Positions 34,259-42,935 of a DNA stretch of 64,000 bases are shown in pieces. The DNA is from Siminovitchia sp047228825. Its GTDB lineage: Bacteria; Bacillota; Bacilli; Bacillales; Bacillaceae_C. The position numbers and the translations under genes were made by a program. The notes beneath the pieces are model-generated. The model made no database searches, was not told the origin of the DNA, and worked only from the letters and a program-made list of their open reading frames with translations. The stretch lies in assembly GCF_047228825.1 (NCBI RefSeq), contig NZ_JBFEGN010000003.1, positions 1 to 64,000 of the forward strand. The letters are read 5' to 3'. How positions within the stretch are numbered: position 1 is the first letter of the stretch; each line of letters starts with the position of its first letter.

Positions 34259-35419
34259 TCACCTTCTGGCAACTTTTCCGTAACGCCCCCCGCCGCCTTC
34301 TTCAAGCTCGAGGCGGCCCCTCCTCGCTTTTACAATCATATCCGAGAGCTGGGGCTTGATCACTTCTTTTAAATCTTCTTCTTTCACACGATGCAAAATA
34401 TTCATTTCAGTACCGAAGTGGCGATATAACGTTTCTTTTGTTTTTGGGCCAAGACCGGGTAAAAAGTCAAGCGGCACCTGGTGGATATAGGGAGGGCGCT
34501 TCGGAGGTGCTTCGCTCCCGGCCAGCTCGGCAATCCTTTCCGAAACGCCTTTCGTAAACTTTTCCGATCCGCATTGGATGCACACGTCTCCTTCCTTTAA
34601 AGCAAAACATTTGGCACATGCCGTCCGATAATATTTGCCAAGAAAAGGGTTTAATCCGTAATTTTCGACAATATGATGGCCATCCTGCTGATTTAGCGCT
34701 TTTTGAATGGATAGGAAAGTGGGTGATGCCAAATGCATTTTTTGGTATTCTCTTGCCATTTTCGGAAGAGAGTGGGCATCCGAATTGGATAGAAAGGCAT
34801 AGCGATGCAGTTCGCCAATTTGATCGGCCATCGATGTATTGGAACTTAACCCGAGTTCCACTCCATCGATGCCATCCGGTTCTAATACTTCCGATAAGGA
34901 CCTTTTCACCCCTTTTCCATATAAGCTTTTAAAAGGGGTAAACACATGGGCGGGAATAAACAGCCCGCCCAGGGAGCGGACCGTTTCCTGAATGATCGCT
35001 GCACTTTCATATATGCGTTGTGTGCTAAGTTGAATATTGGTTACCCGTTCAAAAAGCCATGAGGAAAATGCCTGCAACGACCGCAATGTTGGAAAATAAG
35101 CAAGGACATGAATCGGCCCGCTGCATTTTTCATCCAATAATTCCATTTCAACACCCGGAATCAGTGTCACATCTTTCTGAAACCGAAAGCCGCCTTCTCT
35201 TAATTCCACCAAGTCATCCGTTTTTAGAAGCATGATGATTTCCTCAATCACTTCAGGTGAATGGCAATCTATGACGCCGACGATATCCAGTCCTTTTGGA
35301 AAACGGGCAGCCTTTAAAATGTTTGTCAAAGTGAGGTTTTTGGCTGCCGTAATTTTCACCGGTTTCCCTGTATATGTTCTTCCAATGTGAATATGCAAAT
35401 CGGCAAAGTAGTCCCTCAT
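34259..35419 (-). CDS. yqxK: endonuclease Q family DNA repair protein YqxK
   Basis: 386 residues. The PHP-like N-terminal domain begins MRDYFADLHIHIGR and includes VIDCHSPEV, IPGVEMEL, IPAHVFTPF and FLSNSDAHSL. A zinc ribbon follows (CAKCFALKEGDVCIQC), then a C-terminal helix-hairpin-helix (FLPGLGPKTKETLYRHFG). EndoQ enzymes cut DNA 5' of deaminated bases. The ATG at 35419 overlaps the nudF stop (ATGA), so the two are coupled. Confidence 0.88.
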   Translation of the reverse strand: MRDYFADLHIHIGRTYTGKPVKITAAKNLTLTNILKAARFPKGLDIVGVIDCHSPEVIEEIIMLLKTDDLVELREGGFRFQKDVTLIPGVEMELLDEKCSGPIHVLAYFPTLRSLQAFSSWLFERVTNIQLSTQRIYESAAIIQETVRSLGGLFIPAHVFTPFKSLYGKGVKRSLSEVLEPDGIDGVELGLSSNTSMADQIGELHRYAFLSNSDAHSLPKMAREYQKMHLASPTFLSIQKALNQQDGHHIVENYGLNPFLGKYYRTACAKCFALKEGDVCIQCGSEKFTKGVSERIAELAGSEAPPKRPPYIHQVPLDFLPGLGPKTKETLYRHFGTEMNILHRVKEEDLKEVIKPQLSDMIVKARRGRLELEEGGGGRYGKVARR

Positions 35420-35967
35420 GATTGTTTCTGCCCCAAAAGCTGCATGAATTGGACGGCAAAAACGGTTTTGGCATCGTGAATCCGTTTGTCGCAAATAAAT
35501 TGCAAAGCTTCCTCCAAGGTAATTTCATATAATTCGACAAACTCGTCATCATCCCCGTCCAAAGGATTTTCCACTTTCTCCAACTGCTCCGCATAATAAA
35601 GATGGATTATTTCATCGGCAAATCCGGGAGAAGTATAAAAAGAAGTAATGTATTCCATATGTTTCGTGCGGTATCCCGTCTCTTCTTCCAATTCCCTTTC
35701 AGCAGTCACAGCCGGATCCTCACCGGGCTCCAGCTTGCCTGCAGGTATTTCAACAAGAGATCTTTCCAGCGCTTTTCGGTACTGTTCCACCATCACGATC
35801 TTTCCGTCCTTCGTTACTGCGATGATGGCCACTGCGCCAGGGTGGCGCACAATTTCGCGTTTTGATGTATTTCCATCAGGAAGCACAACTTCGTCCACCT
35901 GAACGTTTATGATTTTCCCTTGAAAAATGGGGTTTGAACGGATCGTTTTTTCTTCAAACTTTTTCAA
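35416..35967 (-). CDS. nudF: ADP-ribose pyrophosphatase NudF
   Basis: 183 residues with the complete Nudix box GKLEPGEDPAVTAERELEEE plus TGY. It hydrolyses ADP-ribose to AMP and ribose 5-phosphate. First gene of nudF-yqxK; divergent from mciZ. Confidence 0.94.
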   Translation of the reverse strand: MKKFEEKTIRSNPIFQGKIINVQVDEVVLPDGNTSKREIVRHPGAVAIIAVTKDGKIVMVEQYRKALERSLVEIPAGKLEPGEDPAVTAERELEEETGYRTKHMEYITSFYTSPGFADEIIHLYYAEQLEKVENPLDGDDDEFVELYEITLEEALQFICDKRIHDAKTVFAVQFMQLLGQKQS

Positions 35968-36005
35968 CTTTCTCAGCTCCCTGTTCTATTTCTTTTCCCG
36001 ATAAT

Positions 36006-36013
36006 CATACATT
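36006..36013 (+). promoter_or_regulatory. possible sigma-E -10 box upstream of mciZ
   Basis: CATACATT matches the sigma-E -10 consensus CATACAnT exactly. The -35 at the expected distance (TTCTATTT) is weak. mciZ is a sigma-E gene in B. subtilis. Confidence 0.4.
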
Positions 36014-36039
36014 TTACCATACATCAAGGAGGGGTTGCC

Positions 36040-36174
36040 GTGAGAGTGGTTATCGGCGAAAAGCGGATCGTATTAACAGGAAAGGCTTGGGAAATCCAGG
36101 CCCTTTTGAAGAAATACTCAAAGGAACACAAGCTTTTGAAAGATTGGCTTGACTCCTGCACATTGATTGAATAA
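36040..36174 (+). CDS. mciZ: FtsZ inhibitor MciZ
   Basis: 44 residues: MRVVIGEKRIVLTGKAWEIQ, then ALLKKYSKEHKLLKDWLDSC and TLIE. The core GKAWEI..LLKKYS..KDW matches B. subtilis MciZ (VLVGKAWEIRAKLKEYG). MciZ is made in the mother cell and blocks FtsZ polymerisation by capping filaments. The GTG start at 36040 has AAGGAGGGG 5 bases upstream. Its place between nudF and yqkF agrees with B. subtilis. Confidence 0.88.
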   Translation: MRVVIGEKRIVLTGKAWEIQALLKKYSKEHKLLKDWLDSCTLIE

Positions 36175-36227
36175 GCATGCAACAGTTCGTTACAATAGAT
36201 GCATAACTAGCGAAAGGCGGGATCCAT

Positions 36228-37154
36228 TTGGAAAAACGGAAGCTCGGCAAATCAAATATATGGGTGTCAAAAATGGGTCTGGGCTGCATGTCGCTCGGAA
36301 CAGACGAAGAAAAAGCCGCCGGGATTATTGAGACAGCGATTGATGAAGGCATCAATTATTTCGATACAGCCGATTTATACGACTATGGCGTCAATGAGGA
36401 AATTGTCGGGAAAACGCTCGCGCCCATCCGTGACAAAGTCATCATCGCCACGAAAGTCGGAAATCGCTGGAACGAGCAAAAAGACGGCTGGCGCTGGGAT
36501 CCGTCAAAGCAGTATATTAAAGAAGCGGTCAAAAGCAGTCTTCGGCGCCTGAAAACAGATTATATCGACCTATATCAGCTCCATGGCGGGACGATAGAAG
36601 ATCCCATTGATGAAACAATTGAAGCTTTTGAGGAATTAAAAGCCGAAGGACTCATCCGATATTACGGCATCTCTTCCATCCGGCCGAATGTTATCCGGGA
36701 GTATGTAAACCGTTCTTCCATCGTAAGCATCATGATGCAATACAGCCTTTTTGACCGCCGTCCGGAAGAAATCATGCCGTTGCTTAAAGGAAATGGTGTC
36801 AGCGTTGTCACGAGAGGGTCTGTCGCTAAAGGTTTATTGAGTGACAAAATGCTCGGACTAACAGAAGAGCAATTTGAAGGAAAGAATTATCCCGATTATT
36901 CTTCCAGGGAAATTTATGAATTTGTTGAAAGTGCCAAGGCGAAGCTGTTAAATCAATCAGACAGAACACTGAATGAACTGGCGCTGCAATTTAATTTGTC
37001 GAACGAAACAGTGGCTGCCGTTGTAGTCGGAGCAAGCAGTATTGAACAAGTAAAGGACAATGCACGGGCTGTGAACAGCCGGCCATTATCAGACGAAGAA
37101 AAGGGCATTCTCGCCTTATTAACGAAAAAAGGCCGCTATTCCACTCACCGTTAG
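36228..37154 (+). CDS. yqkF: aldo/keto reductase YqkF
   Basis: 308 residues, TIM-barrel oxidoreductase using NADPH. The catalytic tetrad is in NYFDTADLYDYG (Asp, Tyr), ATKVG (Lys) and LYQLHGG (His). The physiological substrate is unknown. The TTG start at 36228 follows AAAGGCGGG. It follows mciZ in the same direction. Confidence 0.92.
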   Translation: MEKRKLGKSNIWVSKMGLGCMSLGTDEEKAAGIIETAIDEGINYFDTADLYDYGVNEEIVGKTLAPIRDKVIIATKVGNRWNEQKDGWRWDPSKQYIKEAVKSSLRRLKTDYIDLYQLHGGTIEDPIDETIEAFEELKAEGLIRYYGISSIRPNVIREYVNRSSIVSIMMQYSLFDRRPEEIMPLLKGNGVSVVTRGSVAKGLLSDKMLGLTEEQFEGKNYPDYSSREIYEFVESAKAKLLNQSDRTLNELALQFNLSNETVAAVVVGASSIEQVKDNARAVNSRPLSDEEKGILALLTKKGRYSTHR

Positions 37155-37467
37155 ATCATTTGCTCGACAATATTCTCTTTATTCGCGGATCGTTCTACAA
37201 ACTTTTAACCGGACAACCATTCATACTAGTGCAATAGACTCGTGATTACGGGCTATTTTATGATATTTCCGTTTCCCCATCAAAAAACGACTGGATTTAA
37301 TGTTATTTCACTATTATATTTAACGACATTTTTTTCACGACTGTGACTTTGGAAACATTTATACTTTATGATACGAGCCAAAGGCAAATCTGTTCGAAAG
37401 TCAGGGCGCCAAAGTCACAGGTCCGAGATTTTACCCGGTTTAAGCTTGTAAATATGGGGAGGTAACG
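37155..37467. other. sinI upstream region with a 12-bp inverted repeat
   Basis: No gene is seen. CTGTGACTTTGG (37341-37352) and CCAAAGTCACAG (37409-37420) are a perfect 12-bp inverted repeat 56 bases apart, just upstream of sinI. TAACGACATT at 37321-37330 resembles a Spo0A box on the other strand (TGTCGTT, five of seven). I did not find a confident promoter. Confidence 0.45.
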
Positions 37468-37602
37468 ATGAAAAAGTCTGTCGTAACAAAACCAGAAAAG
37501 TTGGATGAAGAATGGGTAGAGCTTATATTACTCGCTTTGAGTGCCGGAATTGATCCACAGGACATAAGAGATTTTTTTCAGAACAAAATGAAAAATACAT
37601 AA
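37468..37602 (+). CDS. sinI: SinI-like anti-repressor
   Basis: 44 residues. After a basic start the SinI domain reads LDEEWVELILLALSAGIDPQ, then DIRDFFQNKMKN, matching the SinI/SinR dimerisation domain (EWVELI..AL..GI...EIR.FL). SinI binds SinR and removes it from DNA. The ATG at 37468 follows GGGGAGG by 6 bases. It lies 196 bases before sinR. Confidence 0.88.
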   Translation: MKKSVVTKPEKLDEEWVELILLALSAGIDPQDIRDFFQNKMKNT

Positions 37603-37798
37603 ATGGTCGTGGTTTTCTTGCCTGGCATTCCTTGTCATGCCGCTTCGATTGCACTCGTACATCCTTTACGTCACAACGCCTTTGTGATGACAGCTTGCCG
37701 ATCCGAACCAATCGCCGTCTCCCACCCGATTCATGCGGGATTAAAACGGTCTATTCTTTGATATGTATGATATAATGGGTAAGAGTAGGTGACTGCAT
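37603..37798 (+). promoter_or_regulatory. sinI-sinR gap with a sinR promoter
   Basis: An extended -10 box, TATGATATAAT, at about 37766-37776 lies 24 bases before the sinR start, with no good -35. So sinR can be transcribed apart from sinI, as in B. subtilis. Weak hairpins are present after sinI. Confidence 0.5.
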
Positions 37799-38125
37799 AT
37801 GATTGGCCAAAGAATTAAAGAGTATCGGTTACAAAAGAAAATGTCACTATCTGAATTGGCGGAAAAGGCGGGCATTGCAAAGTCTTACTTAAGCTCAATT
37901 GAACGGAGTATCCAATCCAATCCCTCGATACAGATACTGGAAAAAATTTCATCTGTTCTTGATGTTCCGGTTCATATCTTGCTTCACGGGGAGACAAACA
38001 ATGATCAAGCGGCACTTGATCCCGATTGGGAAGAACTTGTACGGGAAGCAATGGCTTCGGGCATTTCTAAAGCAGAATTCCGGCAGTTTTTGGAATTCAA
38101 TAAACGGAAGATGAAGAATAAATAA
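37799..38125 (+). CDS. sinR: biofilm/motility repressor SinR
   Basis: 108 residues. The helix-turn-helix domain (MIGQRIKEYRLQKKMSLSEL, AEKAGIAKSYLSSIERSIQS) is nearly the same as in B. subtilis SinR. The C-terminal dimerisation domain ends with ALDPDWEELVREAMASGISK and RQFLEF. It represses matrix genes. The matrix genes tapA-sipW-tasA that adjoin sinIR in B. subtilis are not here. Confidence 0.93.
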   Translation: MIGQRIKEYRLQKKMSLSELAEKAGIAKSYLSSIERSIQSNPSIQILEKISSVLDVPVHILLHGETNNDQAALDPDWEELVREAMASGISKAEFRQFLEFNKRKMKNK

Positions 38126-38148
38126 ACGCTCAGCGGCTGCTGAGCGTT
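38125..38148 (+). terminator. terminator after sinR
   Basis: AACGCTCAGC (38125-38134) pairs with GCTGAGCGTT (38139-38148) around a 4-base loop, then ATTGTTTT. Confidence 0.8.
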
Positions 38149-38228
38149 ATTGTTTTAACCATTTCCCGAAAAAAGTTTGCGTATAAGAAGAACCAAGCCA
38201 TTTCTGCGCCTTTTCGGAAAATCAAAAA

Positions 38229-38891
38229 TTAATAAGCGTCCGTAATCACATCAGGATCGACCGCCAGGTCCGGCTCTGTCGATTCCTTTATATCCTCAAC
38301 CGAGTATCCCTTGGCTACTTCTTTCAGCACCAGCCCGGATTCCCTCACATCAATCACCGCCCGGTCGGTAATAATCCGATCGACAACCCGCTTGCCTGTT
38401 AATGGCAAGGAACATTCGTTTAAAATTTTCGGCTCGCCGTTTTTGTTGACATGGTCCATGATGACGATGATTTTCCCGGCACCATGAACCAAATCCATGG
38501 CGCCGCCCATGCCTTTAATCATCTTTCCCGGGATCATCCAGTTGGCCAGGTCGCCATTCTTTGAAACTTCCATTCCGCCCAAAATGGCAATGTCCACATG
38601 ACCGCCCCGAATCATTGCAAATGACTCGGCACTGTCAAAGTAAGCAGCACCCGGGATGGCTGTCACCGTTTCTTTCCCGGCGTTGATTAAATCAGCATCC
38701 ACCTCTTCTTCCGCCGGGTAGGGACCGATGCCGAGCAAGCCGTTTTCCGATTGCAAAACGACTTGTTTATCTTCAGATATATAATTGGCGACGAGCGTTG
38801 GCATTCCGATACCAAGGTTCACATAAAACCCGCTTTCAATTTCTTTTTCCGCCCTTTTGGCAATCTGCTCGCGAATGGCAGCTTTGCTCAT
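38229..38891 (-). CDS. scoB: 3-oxoacid CoA-transferase subunit B
   Basis: 220 residues. The catalytic Glu that carries CoA is in LQSENGLLGIGPYP. GGMEVSKNGDLANWMIPGKM is typical. With ScoA it moves CoA from succinyl-CoA to acetoacetate. It follows scoA by 18 bases. Confidence 0.94.
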   Translation of the reverse strand: MSKAAIREQIAKRAEKEIESGFYVNLGIGMPTLVANYISEDKQVVLQSENGLLGIGPYPAEEEVDADLINAGKETVTAIPGAAYFDSAESFAMIRGGHVDIAILGGMEVSKNGDLANWMIPGKMIKGMGGAMDLVHGAGKIIVIMDHVNKNGEPKILNECSLPLTGKRVVDRIITDRAVIDVRESGLVLKEVAKGYSVEDIKESTEPDLAVDPDVITDAY

Positions 38892-38909
38892 TATGTACTC
38901 CTCCTTTTC

Positions 38910-39599
38910 TTATGATCTGATTGTTCTTCTTTCTATCCGTTTTTCAAGGCGCCCTTGGATAATTCCCTGTACATAAATGCTTGGTGTATGAATGCAGTCC
39001 GGATTGAGATCACCCGTTTCAACGAGCGTTTCCACCTCGGCAATCGTCACTTTGCCGGCAGCGGCCATCATCGGATTGAAGTTGCGTGCTGTTTTTCGAT
39101 AAACAAGATTCCCCATCTTGTCGCCTTTCCAAGCGCTGACAAGACTAAAGTCCGCCGTTAATGCTTCCTCCAACACATATTCCTTCCCGTTAAATTCCCG
39201 TACTTCCTTCCCTTCCGCTATCGGGGTTCCGACCCCTGCAGGCGTATAAAAAGCCGGGATGCCGGCACCCCCCGCACGAATCTTTTCCGCGAGCGTTCCC
39301 TGCGGTGTCAGCTCTACCTCAATTTCTCCGGATAATACTTGGCGTTCAAACTCTTTGTTTTCTCCTACATAGGAACCAACCATTTTTTTAATTTGTTTAT
39401 TTTGCAAAAGCAGGCCCAGCCCCCAATCATCGACACCACAGTTATTGGAAATGATCGTTAAATCTTTCACTCCTTTTTCCCCAAGGGCCAAAATCAGATT
39501 TTCAGGGATGCCGCAAAGGCCAAACCCTCCAACCATCAATGTTGAACCGTCCGTAATTTCATCTACAGCCTCCCGAAATGATGCAAATATTTTTTTCAT
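38910..39599 (-). CDS. scoA: 3-oxoacid CoA-transferase subunit A
   Basis: 229 residues. Typical segments are MVGGFGLCGIPENLI near the start and GTLAEKIRAGGAGIPAFYTP. The ATG at 39599 follows AAAGGGGG; the upstream part of the open frame overlaps the thiolase end. It is the second gene of thiolase-scoA-scoB. Confidence 0.94.
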   Translation of the reverse strand: MKKIFASFREAVDEITDGSTLMVGGFGLCGIPENLILALGEKGVKDLTIISNNCGVDDWGLGLLLQNKQIKKMVGSYVGENKEFERQVLSGEIEVELTPQGTLAEKIRAGGAGIPAFYTPAGVGTPIAEGKEVREFNGKEYVLEEALTADFSLVSAWKGDKMGNLVYRKTARNFNPMMAAAGKVTIAEVETLVETGDLNPDCIHTPSIYVQGIIQGRLEKRIERRTIRS

Positions 39600-39622
39600 G
39601 GAATCCCGTCCCCCTTTGTCGG

Positions 39623-40819
39623 TTATTTTTGTCCTGCCAATTCTACAATGGTCGCCACCCCTTGGCCGCCGCCAATGCATAGAGTGGCCAGCCCTCTTTC
39701 GGCTTTCCTTCTTTTCATTTCATAAATCAAAGTTACCAGGATTCTTGCACCGCTCGCCCCGATTGGGTGGCCAAGTGCAATGGCTCCCCCGTTGACATTC
39801 AGTATGGAACGGTCGAACCGAAGTTCCCTGTCAACAGCCAGAGACTGGGCAGCAAAAGCCTCATTCGCTTCAATCAATTGCATATCTCCAAGCGTTAATC
39901 CCGCTTTTTGCAAAGCTTTTTTCACAGCCGAAACAGGTCCAATCCCCATAATGCTTGGGTCAACGGCCGCATTGGCGTTTGCCTTGATTGTCACAAGCGG
40001 CTCTATCCCAAGCTGTTCGGCTTTTTCCCTGGACATGACTACAACAGAAGCAGCACCATCATTAATTCCGGAGGAGTTCCCGGCCGTAACGCTTCCGCCT
40101 TGCTTAAAGGCAGGTTTTAATTTGGCAAGCGTTTCGACGGTTGTTCCTTTTCGCGGATATTCATCCGTATCAAAAACAATTGGCTCCCCTTTTCGTTGTG
40201 GAACCATAACGGGGACAATCTCTTCTTTAAACTTCCCCTCCTCAATGGCCCTTACAGCTTTTTCCTGGCTCAAAGCCGCAAATTCATCTTGTTCTTCACG
40301 TGTAATTTCATATTGGTCGCATAAATTTTCCGCTGTCACACCCATGTGATAATCATTGAAAACACAGGTTAGGCCATCGCTTATCAAGCTGTCGATCAGC
40401 TTTTGATCCCCCATTTTAAATCCGTCTCTTGCGTTTTTTACCAAATAAGGAGCCTGGGACATGTTCTCCATGCCGCCTGCCACGACAATCTCAGCTTCAC
40501 CGGCTACAATCGCCTGTGCAGCTAAATGGACGGCCTTTAATCCGGATCCGCACACTTTGTTGATCGTCATGGAAGAAACGCTTTCGGGAATACCTGCCTT
40601 CATGGCAGCCTGGCGTGCCGGATTTTGTCCCAATCCCGCTTGCAGCACATTTCCCATAATGACTTCATCGACATCCTCCGGCTTTACCCCGGCTCTTTTT
40701 AATGCTTCTCGGATCGTTGCCGCTCCCAATTCCGGTGCCGAAACGCTTTTCAGCGTTCCGTTAAAATTTCCGATAGCCGTGCGAACGGCGCCGACAATTA
40801 CGACTTCCTTGCTGTTCAT
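39623..40819 (-). CDS. acetyl-CoA C-acetyltransferase (thiolase)
   Basis: 398 residues. Nucleophilic Cys in NKVCGSGLKAVHLAAQ, His in NVNGGAIALGHPIGASGAR, and the second Cys in LCIGGGQG. It makes or cleaves acetoacetyl-CoA. With ScoAB next door and HMG-CoA lyase at 42936 it forms a route for acetoacetate use. The ATG at 40819 follows GGGAGG by 8 bases. Confidence 0.94.
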   Translation of the reverse strand: MNSKEVVIVGAVRTAIGNFNGTLKSVSAPELGAATIREALKRAGVKPEDVDEVIMGNVLQAGLGQNPARQAAMKAGIPESVSSMTINKVCGSGLKAVHLAAQAIVAGEAEIVVAGGMENMSQAPYLVKNARDGFKMGDQKLIDSLISDGLTCVFNDYHMGVTAENLCDQYEITREEQDEFAALSQEKAVRAIEEGKFKEEIVPVMVPQRKGEPIVFDTDEYPRKGTTVETLAKLKPAFKQGGSVTAGNSSGINDGAASVVVMSREKAEQLGIEPLVTIKANANAAVDPSIMGIGPVSAVKKALQKAGLTLGDMQLIEANEAFAAQSLAVDRELRFDRSILNVNGGAIALGHPIGASGARILVTLIYEMKRRKAERGLATLCIGGGQGVATIVELAGQK

Positions 40820-40970
40820 GTTCAAAGCCTCCCTTTTTAAAAAACGATCTCTACTATTATTACTTTCGTGAAAGAATAAGAAAATCCTCTTTTTATTGGA
40901 TTCCCACAGAAAAAAATCAACATGTTTCCCGCTTTCATTGCTGCCCTTTATTCCTTATAATAGGAAGAAA

Positions 40971-40998
40971 TGAAACTTTTGTCGCAATGATCCGTATA
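40971..40998 (+). promoter_or_regulatory. consensus sigma-W promoter of xpaC-telA
   Basis: TGAAAC (40971-40976), 16 bases, CGTATA (40993-40998) is an exact match to the sigma-W consensus TGAAAC-N16-CGTATA. It lies about 44 bases before the xpaC start. Confidence 0.85.
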
Positions 40999-41041
40999 AG
41001 ATGACAGATAATAAGCAACAAATGGACAGGAGTCGATTAAA

Positions 41042-41698
41042 TTGAGAGCTTTTTATTCTTTTCTCCTAGGAATGTTTTCAGCCGGGGAAGCTTTTCTGAT
41101 CTGGCTTATTTTATTTCTCGGCTTGGATATAGCTTTTCTTCCTTCCGCCGGCATTTCCCTTTTGGTTGGCGCCGTGACGTTTTTCGGGATAAAATGGATT
41201 TCCGACTACCGATTTTTAAAGAAAAACAAATTAACGAGAAAAGAATACGCCTATATCCAGAAAAATCTGCTTGAGGCGAAAAGAAAGGTTGGCCGTTTGC
41301 AAAAAGCTTTTTTCAGCGTAAGAACATTGGGCGCTTTTAAACAGTTGTATGAATTGAGCAAGCTGGTTAGACGAATGTATACGATTGTCCATAAAGATCC
41401 CCGCAGATTTTATCAATCGGAAAGATTCTTTTTTTACCATCTCGATTCTGTTGTGGAATTATCCGAGCGCTTTGCCCGGCTCGCAGCACAGCCTGTCAAA
41501 AACGAACAAATATACCTTTCTTTAAAAGAAACGCAAAGCACGCTGGAAGACTTAAGCGAGTCGATTAAAAAGGATATTTACCACGTTCTTTCTTCGGATG
41601 TGGACGATTTGAAATTTGAATTGGATGTAGCGCGCCATTCGTTAAAAAAGCTCGAATACCACCCTTTAGATGATGAAAGGAGCACCAAGCATGAGTGA
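41042..41698 (+). CDS. xpaC: XpaC family membrane protein
   Basis: 218 residues of the XpaC family (named after 5-bromo-4-chloroindolyl phosphate hydrolysis). Two N-terminal membrane segments (about 4-25 and 27-47) precede a long helical cytoplasmic part. The TTG start at 41042 follows GGAG by 9 bases. It overlaps the telA gene by 8 bases, as xpaC and yaaN adjoin in B. subtilis. The sigma-W promoter suggests a role in envelope stress. Confidence 0.88.
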   Translation: MRAFYSFLLGMFSAGEAFLIWLILFLGLDIAFLPSAGISLLVGAVTFFGIKWISDYRFLKKNKLTRKEYAYIQKNLLEAKRKVGRLQKAFFSVRTLGAFKQLYELSKLVRRMYTIVHKDPRRFYQSERFFFYHLDSVVELSERFARLAAQPVKNEQIYLSLKETQSTLEDLSESIKKDIYHVLSSDVDDLKFELDVARHSLKKLEYHPLDDERSTKHE

Positions 41699-42869
41699 AG
41701 CAAATAAAGAAAATGTATTAAAGGATGATTTTTCAACCGGGCTTGATGATTTACTCGCCAACCCGTTCGGCGAGCAGGAGCTCGCTCTGCAGCCCGGTGT
41801 TTCCGAACAGGCTGCCCCGAAGCCCGCAAAGCTGATCGATGCCCTCCCGGAAGAAAGTAAACAAAGGGCCGTGAAATTGGCTGAACAGATTGACCCGACC
41901 AACCATCAGGCGATCATTTCCTACGGCACGCAGGCCCAATCCCAATTGTTAAACTTTTCGGGTTCCATGCTGGAGCATGTCCAAAATAAGGATATTGGAC
42001 CGGTCGGCGATATTTTAAATGATCTGATGGGCAAATTGAAATCGGTCAATCCCGAAGAGCTGGCACCTGAGAAGAAAAACTTTTTCGCAAAAATGTTTGG
42101 CAAGATTTCCAATTCGGTTCAAGAAGTAATGTCCAAGTATCAAAAAACCGGGGCGCAAATAGACCGGATTACAATAAAGCTTAACCAGTCCAAAGAGGTG
42201 TTGCTCGACGATTTGAAAATGCTTGAGCAACTTTATGAAAAAAACAAAGAATATTTCCATGCGCTGAATATTTTCATTGCTGCCGGCGAATTGAAACTGG
42301 AAGAACTCCGGACAAAAACGATCCCCGGTTTGCAGAAAAAAGCCGAAGCATCCGGGGACCAAATGGCCTATCAGGACGTGAACGACATGATCCAATTCGC
42401 CGACCGCCTTGAAAAAAGGCTGTACGATCTCAAATTGAGCAGGCAAATTACGATACAAAGCGCCCCGCAAATTCGCATGATTCAAAATACAAACCAGGCG
42501 CTTGCCGAAAAAATTCAAACTTCCATCATGACGGCCATCCCGCTTTGGAAAAACCAGATCTCGATTGCACTTTCCCTTATTCGTCAACGCCAGGCTGTCG
42601 AAGCGCAAAAGCAGGTATCGAAAACGACGAATGATCTGCTATTAAAAAATGCCGAAATGCTGAAATCCAATACAATTGAAACAGCCCGCGAAAACGAACG
42701 CGGCCTGGTGGATATCGATACTTTGAAGAAAACCCAGGCAAGCTTGATTTCGACTCTTGAAGAAACGATCAAAATCCAGCAGGAAGGCCGATCGAAACGG
42801 GCGCAAGCGGAGCAGGAGCTGCTGACGATGGAAAACGAATTGAAACAAAAACTGCTCAGCCTGCGGTGA
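41691..42869 (+). CDS. yaaN: TelA/YaaN toxic anion resistance family protein
   Basis: 392 residues, mostly helical. The TelA family signature LKMLEQLYEKNKEYFHALNI and FADRLEKRLYDLKLSRQI are present. TelA-like proteins were named for tellurite resistance; in Gram-positive bacteria they contribute to antimicrobial peptide tolerance. The ATG at 41691 follows AAAGGAG by 8 bases. Confidence 0.9.
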   Translation: MSEANKENVLKDDFSTGLDDLLANPFGEQELALQPGVSEQAAPKPAKLIDALPEESKQRAVKLAEQIDPTNHQAIISYGTQAQSQLLNFSGSMLEHVQNKDIGPVGDILNDLMGKLKSVNPEELAPEKKNFFAKMFGKISNSVQEVMSKYQKTGAQIDRITIKLNQSKEVLLDDLKMLEQLYEKNKEYFHALNIFIAAGELKLEELRTKTIPGLQKKAEASGDQMAYQDVNDMIQFADRLEKRLYDLKLSRQITIQSAPQIRMIQNTNQALAEKIQTSIMTAIPLWKNQISIALSLIRQRQAVEAQKQVSKTTNDLLLKNAEMLKSNTIETARENERGLVDIDTLKKTQASLISTLEETIKIQQEGRSKRAQAEQELLTMENELKQKLLSLR

Positions 42870-42881
42870 TTCTAACATGGA

Positions 42882-42911
42882 AAAACCGGACAATCGCTGT
42901 TGTCCGGTTTT
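42882..42911 (+). terminator. terminator after yaaN
   Basis: AAAACCGGACAA (42882-42893) pairs with TTGTCCGGTTTT (42900-42911). Confidence 0.85.
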
Positions 42912-42935
42912 GATGCTAAAAGGAGGATGTTATCA

